From an uncultured Pseudomonadota bacterium (GTDB taxonomy: Bacteria > Myxococcota_A > UBA796 > GCA-2862545): DNA of 32,852 bases. The DNA lies in assembly GCA_903861005.1 (NCBI GenBank), contig CAIOSP010000120.1:1-32852 (forward strand), written 5' to 3'. The notes beneath the pieces are model-generated. The model saw only the letters and a list, made by a program, of their open reading frames with translations, had not been told where the DNA came from and searched no databases. Made by a program: the position numbers and the translations under genes. This document shows positions 15,302-24,165 of the stretch, in pieces; the stretch's first letter is position 1, and each line of letters starts with the position of its first letter.

Positions 15302-16545
15302 CAGAGCACCGCCTCCGCTGCTGCCGGATGGAGCGCGCGGGCGAGCATCCAGTCCCAGAACGCGCAGCGAAGCTGAAGCGACTTCAACATGCCGCGACGC
15401 AGCTCCACACGGCCGCTCTCGGTCATCGCGAAGTCGGCCGAGATCGACTGGATGGTCGCTTGGTGATGGTCGTCCACGGCCGTGTGGAGCGGAAAGAACA
15501 CCGTGTCCCTGGGAGCGAGGTCCCCGAGCCCCCGGAGCGCGGTCACGAAAGGCCCATAGATGGTGCGTACGATGTTCTCGGTGCCCAGTCCGATGGCGCC
15601 CAACGCTTCGGCGGGCGTCCCGTTGGCGAGGAGCTGCAGGAACGAGTCCCGCCAGCACACCACCTGATCGGCTTCAGGCGCCGTGCCGGGCTCGACGCCC
15701 ATGGCCCGCGCGAAGCGCTGGAAGAGGATGGGGTGCGCGATCCCTTGGATCCATTCGCGCTCCACACCGTGCACGGCGAGCTCTCCGTATTCTTCCTCGT
15801 CGTACGAGCCCGACTCTTCGCTGAGGTTCTCCAGCAGCGCCCGCCGATGCGCGGGGTTCTCCAGCCGCGAGATCACCGTGGTGAGATACCGAGGAAAGTG
15901 GGACGAGTAGGCGAAGTACTGCCGCGCAAAGTCCGCGAGCGCCCAGCGGGCGTCGGGCAGCGTGCCTTCGTTCAGGGCGACCAAGTACGGGTGATGCGTC
16001 GCGCGATGGCGGAGAGACTGCTCGGCGAGCTCTGCGACGCAGGATGTCGCGATATCGGCCGTCTCTCGGCTGCCGCTGAGGCGCTTGTTGCGCAGCTGGT
16101 CCAGGGACGTGAGCAACACATTCAGGTCCACGGGGTCGGACGCGAACGCGTTGACGAGCTCGACTCGGTCGATGCGGCGGAGCTGCGACGCGCAGTCTGC
16201 GAAGACGTCACAACGCCGAGGGGCGTTGTCCAGGAAGGCCATCTCACCCACGAGGTCACCGGTGGTGAGTTCGTGCCCGGCTCCGGGTGAGTCGGCCACG
16301 GTCACCGACCCGCTCTCGATGAGGTAGAGGTGCGTCTCCATCTGGCCGCGTTGGATGATCCGGGCGCCGGCCTCGACGGCCTCGACGCGACCCAAGCTCG
16401 CAATCCGGCTTTGGCAGGTCGGCGGCAGCGTGTCGATCCAGGGGCTCACTTCTTTTGACTCGAGCATGTTCTCGGTGGCCTCTCGCGCGCGAAGGTGATG
16501 GGAAGACACGTCATGGGTGGACGCGGGACGGGCGGTCGGGTCCAC
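15301..16545 (-). CDS. cyclic-nucleotide-binding domain fused to haem-oxygenase-like diiron oxidase
   Basis: A 414-residue two-domain protein. Residues about 35-155 form a CRP-like cyclic-nucleotide-binding fold with a phosphate-binding-cassette-like segment, GEMAFLDNAPRRCDVFA (100-116), and no DNA-binding domain after it. Residues about 165-410 match the haem-oxygenase-like iron-containing redox family (UndA, SznF, CADD types): WALADFARQYFAYSSHFPRYL, an acidic E240-E244 block, AHPILFQRFARAMG with H271, and H354-xxx-D358-xx-H361, the same spacing as the H/D/H ligands known in CADD. It would use two irons and O2 on an unknown substrate. The GTG start at 16545 has no good ribosome binding site; ATG at 16467 is possible and would keep both domains. 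It is first in the four-gene operon. Confidence 0.85.
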   Translation of the reverse strand: MDPTARPASTHDVSSHHLRAREATENMLESKEVSPWIDTLPPTCQSRIASLGRVEAVEAGARIIQRGQMETHLYLIESGSVTVADSPGAGHELTTGDLVGEMAFLDNAPRRCDVFADCASQLRRIDRVELVNAFASDPVDLNVLLTSLDQLRNKRLSGSRETADIATSCVAELAEQSLRHRATHHPYLVALNEGTLPDARWALADFARQYFAYSSHFPRYLTTVISRLENPAHRRALLENLSEESGSYDEEEYGELAVHGVEREWIQGIAHPILFQRFARAMGVEPGTAPEADQVVCWRDSFLQLLANGTPAEALGAIGLGTENIVRTIYGPFVTALRGLGDLAPRDTVFFPLHTAVDDHHQATIQSISADFAMTESGRVELRRGMLKSLQLRCAFWDWMLARALHPAAAEAVL

Positions 16546-16587
16546 TATGCTTCATCAGGTCATCCCCCACAATCAGGGCGGTTCCGG

Positions 16588-16595
16588 ACCTAGGT
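16588..16595. promoter_or_regulatory. ACCTAGGT palindrome upstream of the diiron operon
   Basis: A perfect 8-bp palindrome 42 bases upstream of the GTG start at 16545. CTAG-containing sites are expected to be rare in such GC-rich DNA, and the same octamer occurs 20 bases before the gene starting at 17706. It may be a promoter element or operator, or coincidence. Confidence 0.25.
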
Positions 16596-16722
16596 GTCCA
16601 CTGTGTCGGCTAGGGGGCGCAGCCTGAATGAGGTCGCGTGATGGGGCTCAACTGACGCGCGTTCTCCCTCGTGGCGTTCCGATCGGTCCGGGCGGCGCAT
16701 ACGGCGGCGTGAGGCGGGGGCG

Positions 16723-17706
16723 TCACTGCGGCAAGTCGGCCAGGTCGAACAACACGCTGGACTCGCTCCCCTCGACGTGGTGCGTCAGCACGACCACCGC
16801 GCCCTGATCGACCTGCGCGGGCAGCGCGATCGGCGCCCACGCGTCGGCGGTCGTCGGCGGGGGCCACGCGTCGGAGATTGTGGCGCCGTCCGGCCGCGTC
16901 ACCACCCAGGCGCTGCGCAGGTCCTGGGGTGACGGGCCGCCGCGCTGCTCCACCACCACGTGACGCCGCCCACCTCGGCCGCGCTCCACGCGGGCGCGCA
17001 CCGTGCGGCCGTCGGGGAACACGACCTCGTGGTTGACCGACACGATCGGACAGCCCGTCCCCAGTGCCCTCTGCTCTTTGCGCGCCGTGTCCGTCGCCAG
17101 CTGGGACCGCGGCACCGCGGCGGGTGTCGGCGCCGCGCCCGGCGGCGCTGGCTGCGGCGCGCCGACCGACAGGTCGAACACCGCCGCCACCGGCGTGTCG
17201 TTCGCGTGGAACCGCATGAGCTCCACCGAGCCCCCAGGTGGAATGGAGAACGGCGGATCGATCGAGGTCCACACGCCGGGCGGCTGGTCGCGGTTCACGT
17301 CGATCGCGCCTCCGACGAGCACGCCAAAGCGCCAACCGTCCTCTCCGCCGAACGGCGCCGCCTGCCCAAACCCGTCCGGCCCGTTGACGCGGAGGATCAG
17401 CTCGCCGAACGGCTGCGCCTCGGCGCGATCGTTGCGCAGCTCCAGCACGGGGAACGCGGCGCCCTCCGCGAGCGTCAGGCGCGCGGAGATGTCGCCGAGC
17501 TGGACCACGTCGCCCGCGCGGACCGATTGGCGTCCCGCTAGGGCCTTTTCGTCCGCCTCGATCGCGTCTTCGATCTGGGCTTGCGCTCGCTGGGCGCGTT
17601 CCTTGTCGACCACGCCCCACGTGACACGACCTCTGGGCGCCGAGGCTTCGATGAAGACGAAGAGTGTCAGGGTGACGATGGCAGTGGCAACGATGAGACG
17701 GCGCAT
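16723..17706 (-). CDS. exported protein of unknown function, 327 residues
   Basis: The N-terminus MRRLIVATAIVTLTLFVFIEASA is a signal peptide or uncleaved membrane anchor, so the product acts outside the cytoplasm. A short charged helix (about 32-58, DKERAQRAQAQIEDAIEADE) is followed by beta-rich sequence with alternating hydrophobics up to about 180, a Pro/Ala linker (about 183-200) and a second beta-rich part (about 215-327) ending DLADLPQ. It has one Cys in the mature part. I do not recognise the family. The ATG at 17706 has GGAGG 8 bases upstream, a good ribosome binding site, and the octamer ACCTAGGT further upstream. It is preceded by a small lipoprotein gene in the same direction, with a hairpin between them. 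Confidence 0.8.
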   Translation of the reverse strand: MRRLIVATAIVTLTLFVFIEASAPRGRVTWGVVDKERAQRAQAQIEDAIEADEKALAGRQSVRAGDVVQLGDISARLTLAEGAAFPVLELRNDRAEAQPFGELILRVNGPDGFGQAAPFGGEDGWRFGVLVGGAIDVNRDQPPGVWTSIDPPFSIPPGGSVELMRFHANDTPVAAVFDLSVGAPQPAPPGAAPTPAAVPRSQLATDTARKEQRALGTGCPIVSVNHEVVFPDGRTVRARVERGRGGRRHVVVEQRGGPSPQDLRSAWVVTRPDGATISDAWPPPTTADAWAPIALPAQVDQGAVVVLTHHVEGSESSVLFDLADLPQ

Positions 17707-17726
17707 GGTGAGGACCTCCGTCCCGC

Positions 17727-17734
17727 ACCTAGGT
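17727..17734. promoter_or_regulatory. ACCTAGGT palindrome upstream of the 327-residue gene
   Basis: The second copy of the octamer found at 16588, here 20 bases before the ATG at 17706 and just outside the ribosome binding site. A role as a -10-like element or operator is a guess from position. Confidence 0.25.
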
Positions 17735-17782
17735 CAGCCGCCCAATCCTGGGCAGGCGGGCAGGCGGAAGCCAGAGGGCCTT

Positions 17783-17800
17783 GGTCCAATTTCGTGGACC
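17783..17800 (-). terminator. hairpin between two exported-protein genes
   Basis: GGTCCA (17783-17788) and TGGACC (17795-17800) are perfect complements around a 6-base loop, 24 bases downstream of the lipoprotein stop on the minus strand. GGCC blocks on either side could extend the stem. It has no T-run, so it is a weak terminator call. Confidence 0.4.
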
Positions 17801-17824
17801 TCGGGTGGCCACCGCGGCCCCCGA

Positions 17825-18271
17825 TCAGGGCTCGATCACCAGCGGCCGCGACGTCAGGTCCACCGTGTCGACCCCGTCGTGCAGCGCCGTGTACATCTCG
17901 CGGTTCACGAACCGCTCCACGCTGCCCGCCGTCGCCTCGACCACCAGCGTGTAGTCCAGCGCGGTCAGCCAGCAGCCCGGCAGGTCGGTGATGTCGCTGG
18001 CGACCAGGGTGAACGTGCCATCGGCCGCGGACTTGGCCGTGCCCAGCTCGTCCGCGGGCGGGATGGAGCGGTCCTCCAGCGCCAGCGTCGCGTTCTTCAC
18101 GGCCTTGCCCGCCGAGTCCTGCACCACACCGACAAAGGTCAGCGTGAGGCCATTCACCGGCGCCCCGCACTCGCTCCCCGTGCTGGAGTCGGTGTCGGTG
18201 CGGTCGGGGATGACTTCCTTCGGTTCACAGGCGGCGGCGCACAACAAGATCATCAGCGAACGAAACATCAC
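17825..18271 (-). CDS. small lipoprotein with a carboxypeptidase-regulatory-like domain
   Basis: A 148-residue lipoprotein: signal MMFRSLMILLCAAAC with Cys15 in the lipobox CAAC, then a short Thr/Asp/Ser linker (PDRTDTDSSTGS). The body looks like one carboxypeptidase-regulatory or Cna-B-like beta-sandwich: GVVQDSAGKAVKNATLALED, then GTAKSAADGTFTLVASDI. Such domains are common in surface lipoproteins of Myxococcota and do not define a function. The GTG at 18271 has GGAG 7 bases upstream; ATG at 18268 is equally possible. It is divergent from gdhB. Sorting to the outer membrane is inferred, as the residue after Cys is Glu. Confidence 0.78.
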   Translation of the reverse strand: MMFRSLMILLCAAACEPKEVIPDRTDTDSSTGSECGAPVNGLTLTFVGVVQDSAGKAVKNATLALEDRSIPPADELGTAKSAADGTFTLVASDITDLPGCWLTALDYTLVVEATAGSVERFVNREMYTALHDGVDTVDLTSRPLVIEP

Positions 18272-18407
18272 AGACAGACTCCATAAGAGGCGCTCGTAAC
18301 CGCCCCCGCCCGGTGTCTAGGTGTCGATCGGCCTGTCAGGCACGGACTTTGCGGGTGGATTACAACTTGGGCGTGGGTCGTCCCTGACTCTTCCCCCCGG
18401 AGGGCGC

Positions 18408-21400
18408 GTGTCCCTGCAGAGCGATCGAGCGAGGCTGGTCCAGCGCATTCAAGCTGAGCTTGGGCGTTGGAAGGTGTCCGATGGCGTCGACGGGGCGCGC
18501 TTCGCGGTGTTCGCGCGTGAGGCTGTGGCCCGCATGCGAGGGCCGTTCCTGACCCAGCGGGCGCCCCGCGAGGTGCTCACCGCGCTGGAGGAGGCGTTCA
18601 CGTTCGCCCTCGTGCGGCCCGTGGGGGTGGCGCTGACCGTGGTCCGGCCGGCGGCCGGCGGTCGCGGCGTGGTGGCGATCGCCAACCTGGACGACCAGCC
18701 CTTCATCGTCGACACCCTCCGACTGGTCCTCCGCCGCGCCGGGGGCGAGCCGCTCCATGGCTTCAACATCGTCTTCCGCTGCGAGCGCGACGCGGCCGGC
18801 GCCATGATTGGCGTCGGGGGTGCCGGGGGCTCCACCGAGTCGCTGGCGCTGTTCATGACCGAGGAGCCCTGCGCGCTCGACGCGGACACGGCCAAGGCCA
18901 CCGCCGATCTGTCGCACGCGCTCCAGCTCGCCCGCGCGGCGGTGCGTGACTTCCACGCGATGCGCGTCGCGATGCAGCGGGTCATCGAGAAGGCCGACGC
19001 GCTGGGGGCCGAGCACCCGAGCCACGCGCTCGAGGAGACCGCGTCCTTCCTGCGCTGGCTCACCCACGAGAACTTCGTGTTCATGGGCATGGTGACCGAC
19101 GAGGGCGCGCTCGGCATCGAGTCGATCGAAGGCCCGTTCCGCGGCAGCGCCGACGGCGTCTGGCCCGATCCGCACCCACCCGGCACGGTGTTCGTGCGCC
19201 GCTCCAGCATGACCGCGCCCATCCACCGAGAGGGCCGCGTCGACGAGCTCAAGATCGTGCTCGGCGCGGGGACTGCGTCGGAGTCGACCCTCTTCGTGCG
19301 CGGCATGTTCACGCTGCGCGGCGTGTCGCAGCCCACCCGCAACGTGCCGATCGTGCGCGGCGTGCTGCGGGCGGAGTTTGAAGCGCAAGAGGCCCAGCCC
19401 GGATCCTTCCGCTACAAGTCGCTCGCCAACGCGTTCGACTCCCTGCCGACCGAGTTCGTGTTCACGTCGTCGCGCGAGTCGATCGCGCAGATGATGGACA
19501 CCGTGCTCGAGAGCGAGAGCACGCACGAGCCGGCCGCCACCGTCCTGCCGCGCGCCGATGGATCCGTGTTCTGCTTGGTGACGATGCCCAAGGGCGACTA
19601 CTCCGACGACATGCGTCGCGAGCTGCAAGCGCGCGTGCTCGACGCGCTGCGCGCGCCCCACGCCGACTACGGCGTCTACATCGGCCGCTACGACACCGTG
19701 CTGCTGCACTTCTACCTGCCGGCCGCGCCCGACCGCGATCCCGCCACCGTGGTGGCGCTCGAAGACAGCCTGCGGCGGATGGCCCAGCCCTGGCCCGCGC
19801 GCCTGTGGGCTGCGGCAGAGTCCGCCTACGGTGAGGAGCACGCCGACGCGCTCGTCGCCAAGTACCAGCACGCGTTCCCCGCGGCGTACACCTCACACAC
19901 GACGCCCACGCGCGCGCTCGTCGACATCGCCTGCATGGAGGCGCTGTCGTCCGCCAACCCGGTGGTCGCGGACCTCTTCGAGGACGTCGACGACTCGGTC
20001 ACGCTGCGCGTCTACCAGTCCGGCAATGTCTACCTGACGCAGATCGTCCCGGTGCTCGACGACTTCGGCCTGCGCGTGATCCGCTCGGTCGCCGTCCAGG
20101 TGGACCTGCGCGGCGAGGAGATCGAATTCGACTCGTTCACGCTCGCCTGCAAGGGCGCCGACCGCGAGGCGATCCTCCGCAACCGCGACCTGCTACTCCA
20201 GGCGCTCCCCGCCGTGTTCGCAGGCCAGGTCGAGACCGATCCGCTGAGCGCGCTCGTCGTCAGCGCCGGCATCGACGTGTTCGCGGTCGACGTGCTGCGC
20301 GCCTACTCGCGCTACCTCCGCCAGCTGCAGGTCAACGTCACCGTCCCGCGCATCCAGACCATCCTGGTCGCGCGCTCCGACGTGATGCGTCGCCTCTACG
20401 ACCTGTTCCGCGCGCGCTTTGATCCCGCGATCACGTCGCGACGCGACGAGCACATCGCGGTGGCGACGGACGCGCTCGACGAGCTGCTGCGCCGCGTCCG
20501 CACGCATGACGAGGACCTGGTCCTCGGCGGCCTGAACAACTTGATCCAGGCGACGATCCGCACCAACGCGTTCCGCGACGACCGCGTCAGCCACTACCTG
20601 TCGTTCAAGTTCGAGTGCGCCCGCGTGCGCGACATGCGCGGCCAGCGCCCGCTCTACGAGATCTACGTGCACTCCCGTCAGGTGGAGGGCGTGCACCTGC
20701 GCTTCGGCAAGGTCGCGCGCGGCGGCCTGCGCTGGTCGGACCGCGCGGACTACCGCACTGAGGTCTTGGGCCTTGTCACCACGCAGCAGGTGAAGAACGT
20801 CGTCATCGTGCCCGAGGGCAGCAAGGGCGGCTTCTTCCTGCGCGAGCCGGACAAGGACGGCGCCGTTCGCCGCAAGCAGGCCGACCTGCTCTACGAGACG
20901 TTCATCCGCGGCCTGCTCGACCTCACCGACAACGTGGTCGCGGGCAAGACCGTGCACCCGCCTAGCGTGGTGTGCTTGGACGGCGACGACCCCTACCTGG
21001 TGGTCGCCGCCGACAAGGGCACGGCGCACCTGTCGGACACGGCCAACCGCATCAGCCTGGCCTACGGACACTGGCTCGGCGACGCCTTCGCGTCGGGCGG
21101 CAGCCACGGCTACGATCACAAGGTCGTCGGCATCACCGCGCGCGGCGGCTGGGTGCTGGTGCGGCGGCTGTTCGCCGAGCTGGGCAAGGACCCGTACTCC
21201 GAGCCGTTCACCGCGATCGGCATCGGCGACATGAGCGGCGACGTCTACGGCAACGGCCTGATCGAGTCGCCGCACACGCGGCTGCTGGCGGCCTTCAACC
21301 ACGTCCACCTGTTCCTAGATCCGGATCCGGACGCCGCGGGCTCGTACGCAGAGCGCAAGCGCCTGTTCGACGCGGGCGGTCGCTTGGGCGGGTGGGATCA

Positions 21401-23084
21401 GTACGACCTGTCGACGGTGAGCGCGGGCGGCGGCGTCTACGATCGCGCGTCCAAGTCGGTGCCGCTGTCTGAGCAGGCGGCAGCCATGCTCGGCCTGACG
21501 CCGGGCGACACGCCCCCCGAGGACGTCATTCAGGCCATCCTCAAGATGGAGGTCGACCTGCTGTGGTCGGGCGGCATCGGCACGTACGTGAAGGCGTCGA
21601 CCGAGACGCACGACGACGCGGACGATCGCGGCAACGACCGCTTCCGCATCGACGCGAGCGCGCTACGCGTGAAGGTGGTGGGCGAGGGTGCCAACTTGTC
21701 GTTCACGCAGGCGGGCCGCATCGAGGCCGCGCAGCATGGCGTCCGGCTCAACACCGACTTCATCGACAACTCCGGCGGCGTCGATCTGTCGGACCATGAG
21801 GTCAACCTCAAGATCCTGTTGCGCGAGCCTGGCGTGCGCGGCGAGCTGGACTTTGACGCGCGCAACGTGCTGCTGGCCGAGCTGACAGACGAGGTCGCGT
21901 CGCTGGTGCTGGCCGACAACGCTGTCCAGGGCTTGCAGATCAGCCGCGACGAGCTGCGCTCCAAGAAGGACATCTACCCGTTCGCCCGCGCGATCTCGTT
22001 CATCGAGCGCTACTTCGGCGTGACCCGCAAGGTGTGGACGCTGCCGGACGAGGACGAGCTGGGTCGGCGCGCCCGCGCGGGCACCGGCCTGACGCGACCC
22101 GAGCTGGCCACGCTGTCCGCGCACGTGAAGCGCTTCGTCTACGCGGAGCTGCTCATGAGCGGCCGCGCGCGCAGCGTGTTCGGCCACCGCGACTTCCTGG
22201 TGAACTACTTCCCCAAGGCCATTCAGGAGCGCTACCTGCCGGACGTGCTGGGCCACCAGCTCGCCGACGAGATCGCCATGACCGTGGCGACGACGCGCGT
22301 GGTCGGTGACGCGGGCGCGTCGTTCGTGCCGATGGCGGTCGACTTCTCTGGGCGCGGCGTGGTGGACGTGGTCGACGCCTACCTGCGCGCGCTCGACGTG
22401 GCGCGCGCCGACGATGTGCGCGGAAGCCTGGAGGCGCTCGGCCCGGCCAGCGTCCTGCCGGTCCGCTACAAGCGCTGGATCGATCTGGACTTCGCCTGCC
22501 GCGCGGTCGCCGCCTACTGGCTGGGCGCCGGCGCGACGGTGCCGTCCGACGCCGCGCTGCCCGCGATCACCTCGCTGGTCGACGTGGTGTGGTCGCGTCT
22601 GCCTGAGGCCGATCGTGCGAGCGCTCCGCCCTCGGACGCGATGGACCCGATCGCGGCGCTCCGCATCCGACAGTCGGCCCAGCTGGCGACCGCGCTGCTG
22701 GTGCTGGAGCAGCCGGCGAGCGTGCGCACCCACCTCGACGACGCGGCGACGCTGCAGCTGGCCGCGGGCCGCGCGAGCCGCCTGCAGGACATCGCCGCCG
22801 AGCTGCGCGCCCGCCCGGCGCACGGCGAGTGGGAGCCCATCGCGACGCAGATCTTGGCCAACCGCCTGCTCCGCTTGCTCCGCGATCTGGTTTCCGCGCT
22901 GCCGCGTCCGCCCGCCGGGACGCTCGTGGAGGATCTGGAGCCCGCGCTCGCCGCGGGGGCGCTCGCGCCGGTGCGCGCGCAGATCGACGCGATGCTCGGC
23001 CAGCGCGGCGGCGACCTCGCCACGCTGCTCGTCTTGGAAGAGCGCGTCGCCAGCGCGATCGCCGGGCTGCGGAGCGGCGCGTGA
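18408..23084 (+). CDS. gdhB: NAD-specific glutamate dehydrogenase, large type
   Basis: A 1558-residue member of the giant bacterial NAD-GDH family, which oxidises glutamate to 2-oxoglutarate and ammonia in the cytoplasm. The N-terminal half is the ACT-rich regulatory region. The catalytic part starts near residue 770 with GGLRWSDRADYRTEV, then VIVPEGSKGGFF (catalytic Lys, about 800), ADKGTAHLSD (about 868), GGSHGYDHK (about 897) and GIGDMSGDVYGNGL. The last 500 residues are the family's helical C-terminal domain. The length is close to the usual 1590-1620. The start at GTG 18408 is preferred because GGAGGG (18399-18404) lies just upstream and similarity begins soon after; a GTG at 18321 would add 29 low-complexity residues. 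It leads a four-gene operon. Confidence 0.95.
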   Translation: MSLQSDRARLVQRIQAELGRWKVSDGVDGARFAVFAREAVARMRGPFLTQRAPREVLTALEEAFTFALVRPVGVALTVVRPAAGGRGVVAIANLDDQPFIVDTLRLVLRRAGGEPLHGFNIVFRCERDAAGAMIGVGGAGGSTESLALFMTEEPCALDADTAKATADLSHALQLARAAVRDFHAMRVAMQRVIEKADALGAEHPSHALEETASFLRWLTHENFVFMGMVTDEGALGIESIEGPFRGSADGVWPDPHPPGTVFVRRSSMTAPIHREGRVDELKIVLGAGTASESTLFVRGMFTLRGVSQPTRNVPIVRGVLRAEFEAQEAQPGSFRYKSLANAFDSLPTEFVFTSSRESIAQMMDTVLESESTHEPAATVLPRADGSVFCLVTMPKGDYSDDMRRELQARVLDALRAPHADYGVYIGRYDTVLLHFYLPAAPDRDPATVVALEDSLRRMAQPWPARLWAAAESAYGEEHADALVAKYQHAFPAAYTSHTTPTRALVDIACMEALSSANPVVADLFEDVDDSVTLRVYQSGNVYLTQIVPVLDDFGLRVIRSVAVQVDLRGEEIEFDSFTLACKGADREAILRNRDLLLQALPAVFAGQVETDPLSALVVSAGIDVFAVDVLRAYSRYLRQLQVNVTVPRIQTILVARSDVMRRLYDLFRARFDPAITSRRDEHIAVATDALDELLRRVRTHDEDLVLGGLNNLIQATIRTNAFRDDRVSHYLSFKFECARVRDMRGQRPLYEIYVHSRQVEGVHLRFGKVARGGLRWSDRADYRTEVLGLVTTQQVKNVVIVPEGSKGGFFLREPDKDGAVRRKQADLLYETFIRGLLDLTDNVVAGKTVHPPSVVCLDGDDPYLVVAADKGTAHLSDTANRISLAYGHWLGDAFASGGSHGYDHKVVGITARGGWVLVRRLFAELGKDPYSEPFTAIGIGDMSGDVYGNGLIESPHTRLLAAFNHVHLFLDPDPDAAGSYAERKRLFDAGGRLGGWDQYDLSTVSAGGGVYDRASKSVPLSEQAAAMLGLTPGDTPPEDVIQAILKMEVDLLWSGGIGTYVKASTETHDDADDRGNDRFRIDASALRVKVVGEGANLSFTQAGRIEAAQHGVRLNTDFIDNSGGVDLSDHEVNLKILLREPGVRGELDFDARNVLLAELTDEVASLVLADNAVQGLQISRDELRSKKDIYPFARAISFIERYFGVTRKVWTLPDEDELGRRARAGTGLTRPELATLSAHVKRFVYAELLMSGRARSVFGHRDFLVNYFPKAIQERYLPDVLGHQLADEIAMTVATTRVVGDAGASFVPMAVDFSGRGVVDVVDAYLRALDVARADDVRGSLEALGPASVLPVRYKRWIDLDFACRAVAAYWLGAGATVPSDAALPAITSLVDVVWSRLPEADRASAPPSDAMDPIAALRIRQSAQLATALLVLEQPASVRTHLDDAATLQLAAGRASRLQDIAAELRARPAHGEWEPIATQILANRLLRLLRDLVSALPRPPAGTLVEDLEPALAAGALAPVRAQIDAMLGQRGGDLATLLVLEERVASAIAGLRSGA

Positions 23085-23677
23085 CGACTTGGATCTTCGC
23101 CCGCCACGGGCAGTCTACGGCCAACGCCGTCCCGATGCTGTCGGGCCATATGGATGTCGCCCTGACCGACCTGGGTCGCGAGCAGGCGGCGACGCTCGGC
23201 GCGGCGCTGCGCGCGCACCGCATCGCGCGCGTCGTGTCGTCGGACCTGTCCCGCGCCTACGACACCGCCGTGATCGCCATGCGCGATCGGCCCCACGCGA
23301 TCCGCACCACGCCGCGCCTGCGTGAGCGGCATCTGGGGTCGTGGACGGGGCTTCACTACGACGACATGCACCGCGTCGCGGGGCCCAACTTCCTCTCCAC
23401 GCTGGACGCGGCGCCGCCGGACGGCGAGTCGCTGCGCGACGTGGCGCTGCGCGTGTTCGACGAGCTGGACGCGATGGACGACGGCCTGCCCACGCTCGTG
23501 GTGGCTCACGGCGGCGTGCTGCGTGCCATCCTGGGGCTGTTCGACGCGCGGCCCGCGGTGCGGGTGCAGCGCGCGTTCGTGGTGAACGCGGCGCCGCACG
23601 TGCGCGTGGTGCCCCAGGGGACGTGGGGTGAGCTGCGTGACGCGGTGCGTCGCGCCCCGTTTGGAGGGACTCCGTGA
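23081..23677 (+). CDS. histidine phosphatase (phosphoglycerate-mutase-like)
   Basis: A 198-residue histidine phosphatase. The catalytic RHG motif is ARHGQSTAN with H9, the acid E82 lies in RERHLGSWTG, and the second active-site His is H143 in VVAHGGVLRA. This branch includes broad phosphatases such as GpmB/PhoE-like and alpha-ribazole phosphatase; the true substrate is unclear, and it is too short and divergent to be called the glycolytic mutase. The GTG start at 23081 overlaps the gdhB stop (GTGA), with GGAG 6 bases upstream, so it is translated in coupling with gdhB. It ends in another GTGA overlap with the thioesterase gene. Confidence 0.88.
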   Translation: MTTWIFARHGQSTANAVPMLSGHMDVALTDLGREQAATLGAALRAHRIARVVSSDLSRAYDTAVIAMRDRPHAIRTTPRLRERHLGSWTGLHYDDMHRVAGPNFLSTLDAAPPDGESLRDVALRVFDELDAMDDGLPTLVVAHGGVLRAILGLFDARPAVRVQRAFVVNAAPHVRVVPQGTWGELRDAVRRAPFGGTP

Positions 23678-24165
23678 GCATGAACCCGGACGTGACGCAG
23701 ACTGAGATGACCTGGATCGTGATGCCGGGTCAGGCCAACGCGCTGGGCACGGTGTTCGGCGGGCAGGTGATGGCCTGGGTGGACGTGTGCGCGGCCGTCG
23801 CGGCCCAGCGCTTCGCGCGAACGAATGTCGTGACCGCGGCGATGGACTCGTTGAGCTTCCTCGCCCCCGTTCGGCAGGGCGACATCGTGATCGTGAAGGG
23901 CATGGTGAACTGGGCGGGTCGTTCGTCGATGGAGGTGGGCGTGCGCGTGGAGCGCGAGGACCCGCGCACCGGCGTCCGCGAGCGCACCTCGACCGCGTAC
24001 CTGACCTTTGTCGCGCTGGGCGACGATGGCCGCCCCACCGCCGTGCCCGACCTCAAGCCCGAGACCACCGAGCAGCGCCGCCGCTGGGACGAGGCTTGCG
24101 TCCGCAGACAGCAGCGCCTCGCAGCCAAGGCCGCCCTGCTCGCGAGCAAGGACCGCCCGCTGTGA
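23674..24165 (+). CDS. acyl-CoA thioesterase, hotdog fold (YciA/BACH type)
   Basis: A 163-residue hotdog-fold thioesterase that hydrolyses acyl-CoA to free acid and CoA. The family block NALGTVFGGQVMAWVD (22-37) carries the conserved N22 and D37, followed by MDSLSFLAPVRQGDIV and the GRSSMEVGVRVERED strand. The C-terminal tail (about 130-163) is helical and basic. The start is the GTG at 23674 in a GTGA overlap with the phosphatase stop and with GGAGGG 5 bases upstream; an ATG at 23680 is possible. Chain-length preference cannot be read from the sequence. It sits third in the gdhB operon. Confidence 0.9.
   Translation: MSMNPDVTQTEMTWIVMPGQANALGTVFGGQVMAWVDVCAAVAAQRFARTNVVTAAMDSLSFLAPVRQGDIVIVKGMVNWAGRSSMEVGVRVEREDPRTGVRERTSTAYLTFVALGDDGRPTAVPDLKPETTEQRRRWDEACVRRQQRLAAKAALLASKDRPL

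Noticed and set aside
18321-18407. Upstream GTG as the gdhB start
   Set aside because: It has no ribosome binding site and adds a Gly/Leu/Ser-rich leader, while 18408 has GGAGGG close by.
18360-23599. Several long minus-strand open frames opposite gdhB
   Set aside because: GC-rich DNA produces long antisense frames; their composition is skewed and the plus strand codes for a full-length GDH.
23081-23677. Glycolytic phosphoglycerate mutase
   Set aside because: The family motifs fit the general histidine phosphatase group; length and loops do not identify the glycolytic enzyme.
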